Positions 52,254 to 63,387 of a DNA stretch of 64,000 bases are shown one piece after another; within the stretch, counting starts at the first letter, position 1, and every line of letters begins with the position of its first letter. The notes beneath the pieces are model-generated. The model was not told the origin of the DNA. It ran no database searches and was given only the letters and a program-made list of their open reading frames with translations. The position numbers were made by a program, and so were the translations under genes. The stretch is from Amia ocellicauda (taxonomy: Eukaryota; Chordata; Actinopteri; Amiiformes; Amiidae): contig NW_027102663.1 in the NCBI RefSeq assembly GCF_036373705.1, positions 477,253-541,252 on the forward strand, given 5' to 3'.

Positions 52254-52952
52254 TTAGAAGAGAGTAGCCCCTGAGCCGTCAGACCCCCCTCCAAAACCCC
52301 ACACGTCGTCTGTTTTATCATCGTCGTCGTCATTCAAGGGGGATATATAATCCATAATCCAGCATATTCTCCTTCTAACCAAATCCAGTTGCGAACATTT
52401 GGTCAAGATGTCAAAACCATCATTTATACAGTTTATGACCTCTTTCAAGAACGGCCAGTCCACGGCGTCAAACATAATTTCAGTAACCTGTTTTTCTGGA
52501 TCCTCCACACCCCCTTCAATAGGGTTTGTAATCAGGGTACTGCTAAACAAAACCTTACGATCTGTAGTTTGAGTTAGACTCTTCACCACTCTACCGTAGT
52601 TCTGCAAGCTTTCCCATTCACACCTTTCAAAACCCTGAGTCGGAGACTCCATTTCGCATTCTCTTGGACCCTCTTGCAAGCCTTCTAGAGTCTTATCCAC
52701 AAGCCCCAGATCTCTCCAGGCCATCACCTTCAACCAGTCCTCATAAGAGTATTCAATTACCGTCTCAAAAGGTTCCAACGTACCCTCCTTCTCTCCCAAA
52801 GCAAAAAGCTCCACTCCAACATAGCTGGGATCCCTTTTAAAGCGCAGGGCGACCTGCCTTTGAAAGAGTTTCCAAAGTGTCCTGATGTGCCCTTTAGCAA
52901 TGCCAAACAGGTCTGTGAAAATGGCATCCTTTCGCGGCACTTCAGACGCCAT
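52254..52952 (-). pseudogene. Unit 4: 236-residue protein with its 5' end replaced by tRNA flank sequence
   Basis: The frame is open from flank DNA (ATG at 52952) into the body of the 236-residue protein, ending at 52254. The junction is at about 52843, where AAAGCG of the gene meets GAGCGCAGGGCG of the flank (shared AGCG). The gene's own ATG, its promoter and the right terminal repeat are gone. About 35 codons at the N-terminus now derive from host repeat. Confidence 0.8.
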
Positions 52953-53037
52953 CTCACAGTCTAGCCGACCTGAAATGCCTGAGCCCGTTTTACCAGCCGG
53001 CTTTGATAGGAGTTATTCGAAACACCAGGACGGGTTG

Positions 53038-53110
53038 GTCTCCGTAGTGTAGTGGCTATCACGTTTGCCTCACACGCGAAAGGTCCCCGGTTTGAAACCG
53101 GGCGGAAACA
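53038..53110 (+). tRNA. tRNA-Val-like (anticodon CAC), mildly degenerate
   Basis: One acceptor-stem change (GTCTCCG), CGTTTGC in the anticodon stem and TTTGAAA in the T-loop. Otherwise a 73-base cloverleaf. Confidence 0.75.
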
Positions 53111-53659
53111 GCCTGCTGTGGGCCGGCCCTTTTCGTCCTGCTTGCCCTCGTGGTTCCCCGGAGGCGGTTAGGTGGCTTTTCTTCATTGGAGTGCCCGAAA
53201 TTGGTGCACTCAGAGCGTCCGTCAATCGACAGGTTGAAATTGTAAATGCTGGTGTAGGCACTTTTAATTAAAATCTGATGATGAAGTTATTGTTGTTGTT
53301 GTTGTTGTTGTTCTTGTTGTCGTCGTGGTCGCCGTCATTATTATTGTTAAAGTAAAGCTACCGTAAGGTGTAGAAGGCACAATAGCTCTGTGATTGTCTG
53401 ATGGTGGCACAAGACAAGCAGCAGCTGTTTGAACAAGCCATTGAGCATCACCTTGTTGGGGTAAGTGTAAGTCTTGTCATAGCTCAGGGCGTTCTTCCTT
53501 TGAAAGAGTTTTCAAAGTGTCCTGATGTGCCCTTGAGCAATGCAAAATAGGTCAGTGAAAATAGAAACCTTTATCTCACAGGCTGGCCCACGGGAAACGC
53601 CTGTGTGCGTTTTACCAGCCGGCTTCGATAGGAGTTATTCGAAACACCAGGACGGGTCG

Positions 53660-53732
53660 GTTTCTGTAGTGTAGTGGCTATCACGTTTGCCTCACACGCG
53701 AAAGGTCCCCGGTTCGAAACCGGGCGGAAACA
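53660..53732 (+). tRNA. tRNA-Val (anticodon CAC)
   Basis: Changes are GTTTCTG in the acceptor stem and CGTTTGC in the anticodon stem. T-arm and D-arm are standard. Confidence 0.82.
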
Positions 53733-54674
53733 ACCCGTGGTGCACGCGTGCCAGTGCCGTGTAACCCGTCCCCCATCTCTCTGCCCCAAGGGTGGCTGTC
53801 GTTTTCTCTTCCTCGGAGTGGCAAGAAATCCTGACCTTGAGAACAAACGATGTAAGAAGGGTAGCTTTGCGAGGCGCTGGAACTGACACTTTTAAAATCG
53901 ATACATGTTGTTGCTGTTACAATACGACCGTAGCAGGATCGGCGACATTGCTGTTACTCTTATGTAGTTGAAGGCGCAAAATAGCTCTGATAGTCTGGTG
54001 GTGACGGAAGACCACCAGCCGTTTGAACAAGCCATTCAGCATCACCTTGTTGGGCTAAGTGCAGGCACTGTCTGATCGCAGGGCGTCCTGCCTTTGAAAG
54101 AGTTTCCGAAGTATCCCGAAATCGGTGCACTCAGAGCGTCCGTCCGTCGACAGGATGAAATTGTAAACGCTGGTGTAGCCACTTTTAATTAAAATCTGAT
54201 GATGATGATGATGATGATGTTGTTGTTGTTCTTGTTGATGTTGTTGTTCTTGTTGTTGTTCTTGTTGTCGTCGTGGTCGCCGTCATTATTATTGTTAAAG
54301 TAAAGCAGTAGTTAGATTTGTTGCTACCGTAAGGTGTAGAAGGCACAATAGCTCTGATAGTCTGGTGGTGAAGGAAGACCACCAGCCGTTTGAACAAGCC
54401 ATTCAGCATCACCTTGTTGGGTTAAGTGCAGGCACTGTCAGAGCGCAGGGCGTCCTGCCTTTGATAGAGTTTCCAAAGTGTCCTGATGTGCCCTTGAGCA
54501 ATGCAAAATAGGTCAGTGAAAATAGAAACCTTTATCTCACAGGCTGGCCCACGGGAAACGCCTGTGCGCGTTTTACCAGCCTGCTTCGATGGGAGCCATT
54601 CGAAACGCCAGGACGGGTCGGTTTTACCAGCAGTCTCCAACGGTAACCGTTCTAAGCAAGAGGTGACGGTGTCA

Positions 54675-54747
54675 GTTTCCGAAGTGTAGCGGTTATCACG
54701 TTCTCCTAACGCACGAAAGGTCCCCGGTTTGAAACCGGGCGGAAAGA
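54675..54747 (+). tRNA. Degenerate tRNA-Val (anticodon AAC)
   Basis: Box A altered (GAAGTGTAGCGG), the anticodon stem partly unpaired (TTCTCCTAACGCACGAA), T-loop TTTGAAA, and 3' acceptor strand CGGAAAG. Probably inactive. Confidence 0.7.
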
Positions 54748-55307
54748 GCCTGCTGTGGGCCGGCCCTTTTCGTCCTGCTTGCCCTCGTGGTTCCCCGGAG
54801 GCGGTAGGTGGCTTTTCTTCATTGGAGTTCCCGAAATTGGTGGACTCAGAGCGTCCGTCCGTCGACAGGTTGAAATTGTAAACGCTGGTGTAGCCACTTT
54901 TAATTAAAATCTGATGATGATGTTATTGTTCTTGTTGTTGTTGTTGTTGTTCTTGTTTTTCTTTTTGTCGTCGAGGTCGCCGTCATTATTATTGTTAAAG
55001 TAAAGCTACCGTAAGGTGTAGAAGGCACAATAGCTCTGTGATTGTCTGATGGTGGCACAAGATGAGCAGCAGCTGTTTGAACAAGCCAGTGAGCATGACC
55101 TTGTTGGGGTAAGTGTAAGTCTTGTCATAGCTCAGGGCGTTCTTCCTTTGTAAGAGTTTCCAAAGTGTCCTGATGTGTCCTTGAGCAATGCAAAATAGGT
55201 CAGTGAAAATAGAAACCTTTATCTCACAGGCTGGCCCACGGGAAACGCCTGTGCGCGTTTTACCAGCCGGCTTCGATGGGAGCCATTCGAAACACCAGGA
55301 CAGGTCG

Positions 55308-55380
55308 GTTTCCGTAGTGTAGTGGCTATCACGTTCGCCTCACACGCGAAAGGTCCCTGGTTCGAAACCGGGCGGAAACA
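55308..55380 (+). tRNA. tRNA-Val (anticodon CAC)
   Basis: A 73-base cloverleaf like the 10361 copy, including the T-G wobble in the T-stem (CCTGG/CCGGG). Confidence 0.9.
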
Positions 55381-55597
55381 AACCGCGGTGCACGCGTGCT
55401 AGTGCTTTGTTATCTGTCCCTGTAACGCGGCCGGCCATCGTTTTCTCTTCCTCGGAGTGTCAAGAAATCCTGACCTTGAGAACAAACGATCACAGAAGGG
55501 TAGCTTTGCGAGGCGCTGGAACTGACAGTTTTAAAATCGATACATGTTGTTGCTGTTACAATACGACCGTAGCAGGATCGGCGACATTGCTGTTACT

Positions 55598-55603
55598 CTT
55601 ATG
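55598..55603. other. Target-site hexamer CTTATG at the left end of unit 5
   Basis: Directly precedes AGTAGATAGTAGGG. It equals the hexamer that follows every preserved right end (9697, 24554, 40691) and the one before unit 4 (41940). Confidence 0.88.
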
Positions 55604-55788
55604 AGTAGATAGTAGGGTTTTATGGGCGCGGCCTATTTTGTTATGACGTATGCCCTAAGCTTATTAAAATTCCTACGTCATAATTGGGGGGCGTGATTTT
55701 AGGTAGAGTTATTTCCTTAATTATTCCTACGTCATATCCGTCAGAAAGTGTACACCCATAAAACCCTGAACAACAAGGCCGCCCATAA
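55604..55788. repeat. Unit 5: left terminal inverted repeat
   Basis: 185 bases, near-identical to 41946-42130. The tip reads AGTAGATAGTAGGGTTTTATGGGCG. The TACGTCA motifs are kept. Confidence 0.92.
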
Positions 55789-56476
55789 CCTGTTGTTCTT
55801 GTTGTTCTTGTTGGTCAACTGTAGAGTGTGAATGGGTCGGCTCTTCCTGTAGTGTTTGGGGGTCTTTTTTAAATATACATGTAATGATCTTATAACGGTT
55901 TAGATTTACTAAACCAACAAGTTCTGCTGTCTGTAATGGTCCCAGGTCTTAACAATGCCAGTTTTGAATAGTGCGTTTATCATATTCACACTGTCTCTGT
56001 CTGTCTCTCTCTCTCTCTCGCCCAATCATTTTATAAGATCAACAAGTTCTGTTGTCTGTTATGATCCCAGGTCCTAACAATGCCTGTTTTGCATAGGGTA
56101 CTTATGTTATCCACACTGTATCTGGCTCTGTCTCTCCCCTCAAATTTAATTAAAAATAAAATTAAAAAAGAGGGTGTGTGTGTGGGTGTTTGTGTGTATA
56201 GGTTAATTGTTTAAAAAAAAAAAAAAAAAAAGCTGTGGTTATATTTTATCTCTCACATAATGTGTTCAGTCGTTTTACTTAAATACATTCTAGGGTCTTA
56301 AAGCTCATAAGAGTTAGACTTAAGATAAGGATATGCTTTTAAGGTATTTTAGCAGTCTCAATCCCTGATGATAAGGAATCGTTTAAAAAATAAAAACAAC
56401 TGATCACTCAATGCTAAATAGATCACAACACTCAAGGCTAAATCACTCACACCATGGGTGGCGGGGGTGGGCTCAG
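55789..56476. other. Unit 5: left-end spacer without genes
   Basis: Same content as unit 4 spacer, with shorter CT tract and a 30-base segment (55886-55915) in inverted orientation. No gene seen. Confidence 0.7.
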
Positions 56477-57050
56477 ACAACAGTACGTATGGCATGTGGT
56501 ATCAAAACATTAAGAATACTTTTAACCTATATAATTTATAAGCTTTGTAAAATAAACCCAAATATCTCTTTTGCGGGGATAAACGCTGTTCTGAGTAGTT
56601 TGTGACTTGTTTAATACCAAACAAAGCATCGCTATTAAAAAAAAAAAAAAAATCACTGTAAAAGCGCTAGTTATTTTTGATCTTTATAGTTATTTTCTTG
56701 GCTCAGGTTGTTTTTTAGCGCTTATAAAGGCCTGAAATATTCTTAGTGGTTTGTTGACTATAGGTCTTGATGCTTAAAAATGTTTTTTTGAGAGACCTAA
56801 AGGTTCTAATAAAAGTTTAGAGTAGAGAGGAAGAGATCGTCTCCATCTTGGTTTCTATTTGAAATTTGATGCAGTGTCATTTTATTGGTTGGTTTTGATA
56901 TGTTAATTGGTAACAGGGCGGCACAAAGGCCAGACCAGAACAATGCCTTACAAGCAGATCCGGCATGTGGCCATCAGTATAAGTATGAAGGTCTGGTCTT
57001 CAGCTCGACAGACTCATACTGACCTTTCGATTTAAGTCTAAAGATCAACA
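56477..57050 (+). promoter_or_regulatory. Unit 5: promoter region of the spliced gene
   Basis: TATAAG at 56978-56983, 73 bases before the ATG; inverted CCAAT box upstream. Confidence 0.6.
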
Positions 57051-59092
57051 ATGTCCGGAAACAACATCAGCGACTTCGATTTAAACGAGTTTTTAGGCAA
57101 GTCTTCAGATTATTTTCATTGACTCAGAGCGTGTTGTGTGCATGTATTGTAAATAAGGCTATAACATCTGTTTTAAGTTCTGTAAAATTATTTTTCAGCC
57201 AGTCAACAGGAGTTAATTCCCAACGCTGAGGAGATCATCTGGAACAACGACGGTAAGATTTTTGTGTTTGCGCTCATGGGTTCTTATGTATGGGTGTGTG
57301 TGGTTTTGAAGCGGCTCATTAGAGTTATGAAAACATTTTAATATATATTAATGCCGGTCTCTTTAATTACACAGAAACTATCGAAAGGCCTGTGATTAAT
57401 GTCTCCGAGGATCGACCAAGAGAAGTGGTTGTCCCTAGACAGGCTGTCTGCCGACCGGGTAAGAACTAAACCCCTGTTTGTTTGTATAACGTTTCTGTAA
57501 GATGTTTGAGTCCAGTTTTGTTAATTTAAAAAAATTATCCTGTCTAACAGTATTAAGAAACGTGGTTCGAGACAACGAAAGGCCTTCCACATCGAGGGCT
57601 TGTTTCGTTTTACCTTCGAGAACCGTAACCTTTCACGAATCTGAAAGGCCGTCAGCCCCGGTATCTGATAGCTGTGAGTATATGTCTGCAGCCTGTAAGA
57701 GGTAAAAGCTTTTTATAAAGCGGTGTGGTTAAAGGTTAAACATGTCTCTTACCTTCACAGCGGTGCAAAAAGCTAAACCAGCCGAAAAACATAAGAAACG
57801 ATTATTCTGTGGAGGTAAGTAAGATCTTTCAAACTTTAATGTTTTTAAAAGGGCTTTGTTTGCCCGTTGAGGGCTAATATTTAAGCCATGGGTGACCGTT
57901 TCCTGTAGGGCGGGGGCTTCTGGGAAAGATCTTTAGAAGTCCGGACAGGTCTAGGCTTGTTTCTGGGGAACGTGTTTAGAAATGACCGATTGCCGTACCG
58001 TCTGGTTAGGAAGTAAAGCCGTCTGAAAGGGTTTAGTAAGTTGTTTGGCTTATCTCCCGCTATTATACTTCTGTTTTAAAGTGGTTGTAGGAAAAGGCTT
58101 GAAGGTGTTCATTGTATTTAATATTTAAACAGATCGTGAAAACGTTTGTGAAACAGGAAGTCCCGGGATCAGGAAGCGTTTACACTTGGAAGGTTCGTTT
58201 AAAAATGAAATGTTGTTGTGTGTGTGTGTGTTTTATTAACAATATTACAGTTTTTAAAGAAACATTTAAGAAACAGTTTATTTACAGCGGCTTCTCTGTT
58301 TTACATTTATTATCAAGTCCTAATAAATATATTGTCTGTAAATAATAAGGTGTTGTAGTGAATGTCTAAGGCTATTTTCAAAGGTCTAAAAAAGCTAAAG
58401 GTTTTGAATGTCCTGGACATGTTGTTTTAAGTTTGATTTCTGTCGCCGTTTAAAGATGTAAATGTAATGTATATTTTTATTCTTCCCAAGACTCTTGGGA
58501 TAGTCATTCTGTGGATGAGCTATTGAGGACAATTACCCCGTCTAAGTGGGATCAAACATCTTCCCCGGTGAGATCACCGAGAGGATCCCCCACGGTGGTC
58601 TTGGAGACCCCCCAACATCTACTCAGGCCACAGCCTTCTGGGGGTAATTCAACACCCCAGATTCAGCCCGCCGCATTGTCGGGCGGAACAAATACAGGCA
58701 TCCAACAACCTCAGGGGTCGCCGTCAGTCAGGGCTGACACACCACCCAACGACGGCCTGGTTTCAACATCGTCCCCCCAGACCCGTTTCTTGGCTACAGA
58801 AACGCGGAACAGTACCCCGCGCTTGGCCAGGGTGTCACCGCAAAGGCCTTCTTGGTCTCCGTCCATGAGTATACGCTCGCTCCCTGCCTCCTTCGACCGA
58901 GATTTACCGGAGCGACCATCCTTTGAAGCTGAGCCAGGCCACCAGCCCCCGGAGCTACTTCCTGAAGGTCGGCATGAGTTGCTACATACTTTGTTACAAA
59001 ATCAAAGACTTGTGTTACTGGGGCAAAACCTGGTGATAGAGAGCCAAAACACCCTTATTAATACCCTTACTAACGAATTGTACCGTATTTAA
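57051..59092 (+). CDS. Unit 5: intact seven-exon spliced gene, 347 residues
   Basis: Exons: 57051-57096, 57199-57252, 57375-57458, 57551-57694, 57761-57814, 58133-58192 and 58491-59092, totalling 1,044 bases, all introns phase 1. The intron 4 retention stop seen in other units is altered here (GGTAAAAGC, against GGTTAAAGC, makes an earlier stop), while the spliced frame is unaffected. Function unknown. Confidence 0.82.
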
Positions 59093-59158
59093 TGTTTTAA
59101 TAGACACAAAACGCCTTACTATTGTGGGTTGTTGGAAAAATAAAAAATAAATTAAAAA

Positions 59159-60073
59159 ATGTCCTGACTTGGTAAAAGAACTCACAAACTAAAGGATTAT
59201 GAACAAGCTAGGGCCCCAAAAAGACCTTCCTGAGAGAACATCCCCGGCCCTGTTGTGAACTCCTCTGATGTCCCAATGAACCTGGAACTATTACAAATGA
59301 TAAATGATTTAAATAACCCCCAATTACCACCGATAGAATGTGAATTAACACACTTACCGGTGAACCCCGACCTGTTACAGATGGTCAATGATCTAAATAA
59401 CCACCTCCCACCGGTAGCGCTTATAGAGGTTCACCCCCTAGTTCACCCCGATTTGTTTGAAATGGTGGAGGCTTTGGAGGAGCTACCCCGACCAAATTCT
59501 GCCCCTATTATAAATTATTTGAGACAATTAGAACACAGGATGGCGGCAGAAGCAGCCATCACTATAGAGGAGGGTCTTGACATTAACCGGTTGGATATCT
59601 TTGAAGGACTTTTACAGGCTTTAAATGAGCCTCCTCAAAAAGGGGGTTTTGTAGATGTCAGCAGTGGGGGTGTTCGGAATGTGGAGGGTTCTGAGACTGA
59701 TAAGGCTGTGGAGGACATGCTCTGTGAGAATGTAGGGGGTGAAGGCTTGGTTCAAAATGATGATGTGTCCAAGAGTACCAGTGATCCCGTGATTATAGAT
59801 AGACCGGCCTATAACAATTTTGAAATGATTCAGCGTTTTACTTTTGCAGAACTTTTAAATTGTGACAATTATGCAGAAATATTTGTCAACATACACGAGG
59901 CCTTGCAGAAAATGCTTGAACAGGTTGCTGAAAGGGTCAGACCTCGAGATGTTGTACAGTTAGAACTCAGAGGGGATGCTTTGTTTAGCAACCTATCTGC
60001 AATGCTGAGTGGAGATAATTTAGATGTCTGGCTAAAATCGAAGCGTTATTGCAAAGTAACGCAGCCATCTTAG
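59159..60073 (+). pseudogene. Unit 5: acidic N-terminal frame of the polymerase gene, TGA at third codon
   Basis: Same 915-base length and ATG-TCC-TGA opening as units 2 and 3. A few substitutions (His in the second repeat, Tyr in NYLRQ) and no other stop. Confidence 0.6.
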
Positions 60074-63000
60074 CTGATGAAAGTCTGTCTCTGGTAATGA
60101 ATGTGGTTCGTAACCCTGAGGGTGGGGCGCTTAGAAGACTGTCGAAATGCTTGAAGAACGACATAATTAGGACCAAGCTCAGGCAATTAGTGGTGAGTTC
60201 CAGTGGGGACAATAAGCTCTGTTTTGCTTACAGTTTAATAAAACTACTCACCCCCGACATGCCTGAACCCCAAGCTCTGCAAGAGGCTTTAATGCTTCAT
60301 CAGAGGGCCGGCTTAAACTCTCAACAGATGGTTGCCTTTTCAGACATTACCAAGTTTGAGGAGTTGTTGTCTTTAAAAATTGTTGTGTGGTACCGTTGTG
60401 AGGTAAAGGAAGTATTTGTTAAATTTCAGACACATCCTGAAACCCATACACAGACACTGTTTCTCTTCCTAGGTGATAGACATTAATTTGGAATAAAGAG
60501 TTTGACGGCTTTTTTGGGTTGTTCGTATGTTTGTCATTGGTGTTATAAGGCCTTCAATGATAAGCTTAAGCACCGCTGTGACGGTTACTGTAACGTCTGT
60601 TTCAATCCGCAATGTCGTAAGGGTTTGGCCCCTACCATCCAATGTAAAGATTGCTTAAGGATTTGTCTCTCAACGTTCTGTTTTTCCGAGCATAAGGTAC
60701 AGAGGGCCGCTGCTGAGGGGGTTAAAAAACTGAGTTATTGTGATCAAACTAAATATTGCCCGCAGTGTTGCCTCCAGTACCATTTTCATGAGGTTAAACC
60801 ACACAAATGTCTGGAGCCGAGATGCAGGATCTGTAATGCTGATTTAACCTCGGGGTCCGAACACCAGTGCTTTATTCAGCCGGTTAAAAAGGAGCCGCCG
60901 CACAACCGGTATGTCTTTTTTGCTTTTGAATGCCGGCAAGAAAACGGGGTCCACGTTGCTAATTATATACACTGTATTGACATGTTGGATCGTGAGTGGT
61001 CAGCTAGCGGTGAGAGTTGTGTCAGGGATTTCTTTACGCGGTATCGCGGTCCAAAATACCTCAATTACACATTTATTGCCCACAATGCTAAGGGTTATGA
61101 TTCTTACATTTTGATGAAGTATCTGGTGGAAAATGGGGTGACCCCAAAAATAATAGCTCAGGGTAGCAAGATCATGTGTTTCACCGACGAAGCTTTCAAC
61201 TAACGTTACATAGACTCGTTAAATTTCCTCCCCATGAAATTGAGCGCTTTGCCTAAGGCTCTGGGTTTTGAGGCTCAGAAGAAAGGTTGGTTCTGCCATT
61301 TTTTTAATACTAAGGACACTCAAAATTATCGAGGGTCCTACCCGCCCGCCTCTTATTATGGGGTTGATACTATGATGTCTCATGAGAGGGAGGAATTCTT
61401 TAAATGGTACAATACGGTTAAGTGAGGTGTTTTTGATTTCCGAGAAGAGATGGCCGCTTATTGTAAAAATGATGTGGTGATCCTTAAAGAAGCCTGTGTG
61501 CGTTTCTGCGCCGAGGTTATCAACACATCGGGTCTCGACCCTTTGCAAAGTGTGACCATAGTGTCTCTCTGCATGAAAATGTATCGGTCCAATTTCTTGC
61601 AGAGAAACACTATAGCGGTCACCACTTCTGACAACTATCGTGCTAGACAAAATAACTTTTCGACTGTCTCCATACAGTGGCTGGAATACCTGAGTGCCCG
61701 GGATAACATATTCATCAGACATGCTTTAAATCAAGGGGAAGTCAAAATGGGGCCTTACTACTTAGACGGTTTTAGCGACGTGTTCGGGCGGCGTACCGCT
61801 TATGAGTTTGCTGGTTGTATTTACCATGGCTGTCCTCAGTGCTTCGACCCAAACACCTTTAACCCCGAATCACAAAAACTCTGCGGTGATATCTACTATG
61901 ATTTCCAGGAACGAATTGAAACTTTAAAAAACACCTATGGTTTGAACGTGCTGGTGATTTGGGAACACGAGTGGACGACCCTGAAGCAACAGGATGCGGG
62001 GGTACAATGGTTTATGGAAACCTTGGACTTTCCTGAATGTCTAGAGCCCCGGGATGCGTTATTTGTGGGTCGTACCAATGCCCTCTGTTTACATTATGAG
62101 GTAAAGGAGGGTGAGAGAGTAGATTACTATGATTTCACCAGTCTGTACCCTTATGTCAACAAGACCAAAATGTACCCGGTGGGGCGTCCAACCATTGTTT
62201 ATCGTGACTTTCTCGAAATCGGACATTACTTTAGTTTGATCAAAGTCACCATGTACCCTCCTCGCGAGCTGTTCTTACCCGTGTTGCCTTACAGGTGTTC
62301 GGGAAAATTGATGTTCCCTCTGTGTAGAACGTGTGTGGAAACTGAAAATCAAACTACCTCTTGTCTGCACAGTGATGAAGAGAGAGCGCTGACGGGTGTC
62401 TGGTGTAGCATTGAGCTTGACAAGGCGGTGGAGAAAGGTTACAGAGTCGGTAAGGTGTATGAGGTTTGGCATTTTTCTGAAAAAACTGATACTCTTTTTG
62501 CTGATTACATTATGACCCATCTGAAAGGGAAACAGGAGGCATCGGGCTATCCCTCATGGTGTGTTGACTCCGCGGCCAAAGAGCGATACGTTCAGCAATA
62601 TTTTGAAAAGGAAGGGATCCGTCTAGAGCCGGGGAACATAACTGTAAACCCCGCCAAGAGACAAATGTCCAAACTGATTTTAAACAGTCTGTGGGGTAAG
62701 TTTGGGGAAAGAAATTACCGTCTAAACACAACCTTGATTAAAACCCCTGAACTGTTCATAGAATTTATGTTTTCCAAACAACATGCAGTATCACACTTTC
62801 AATTCTTAAATGACCACGTGGCACAGGTCCAGTGGAGGGCCCCTAAAGATTTCCCCACCAAACAGGGGAACGTTAATGTTTTCATAGCGGTTTTTACCTC
62901 GGCTTACGCCCGGCTTGAACTGTACAACTTAATGGATCAGTTGCAGGAACGCACGCTCTATCATGATACTGACTCTGTAATCTTTGTCACCAGGCCAGGG

Positions 63001-63387
63001 GATTGGGTCCCTCCCCTCGGGGACTACCTTGGGGAGTTAACGAGCGAACTAGATCCTCAGGACCACATAGTGGAGTTTGTTTCAGGGGGTCCTAAGACTT
63101 ACGCATACAGAACGGCTGCGGGTAAGACCTGTATGAAAGTTAAGGGTTTCACTCTGAACCATTGTAACAACAAGCTCATTAACATCAAGTCTCTGACGAC
63201 CCTGGTAGAAAGTTTTGTAACCGAGAAAGACGCGCCTCCTCGTGAGATTATTACAGCCGGAAATCAGATCTATCGCAATAAAAAGGGGTACACGTTGGAA
63301 AATAGATCACTAAACAAACGGTTCAGGGTGGTGTACAATAAAAGAGTGTTGAAGACTGATTATACCACTCTGCCTTATGGATATTAG
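60049..63387 (+). pseudogene. POLB: Unit 5: full-length family B DNA polymerase, three nonsense codons and a lost exonuclease Asp
   Basis: Same 3,339-base length and layout as unit 3. Stops: TAA 60484-60486 (TAC in unit 3), TAA 61201-61203 (shared with unit 3) and TGA 61423-61425 (GGA in unit 3). The Exo I Asp codon GAT is GCT here (60922-60924, Ala-Phe-Glu). Motif A is at about 62131, motif B at about 62670 and motif C at about 62959. The last 645 codons are open. Confidence 0.95.

Larger units (their letters stand above)
52844..55597. repeat. Flank D: longest tRNA-Val tandem repeat
   Basis: Four tRNA-Val genes or relics, several hairpin blocks (TGGTGGTGACGGAAGACCACCA and variants), (GAT)n(GTT)n tracts at about 53278-53320, 54200-54270 and 54913-54965, and an empty target site at about 53953-53970. 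It starts at the deletion junction inside the 236-residue gene, so no CTTATG marks its left limit. Confidence 0.85.

Noticed and set aside
41946-52843. Free viral genome or prophage
   Set aside because: Ends carry a host target duplication, genes are broken by unrelated mutations, and tRNA-Val repeats lie on both sides; this is integrated, decayed sequence.
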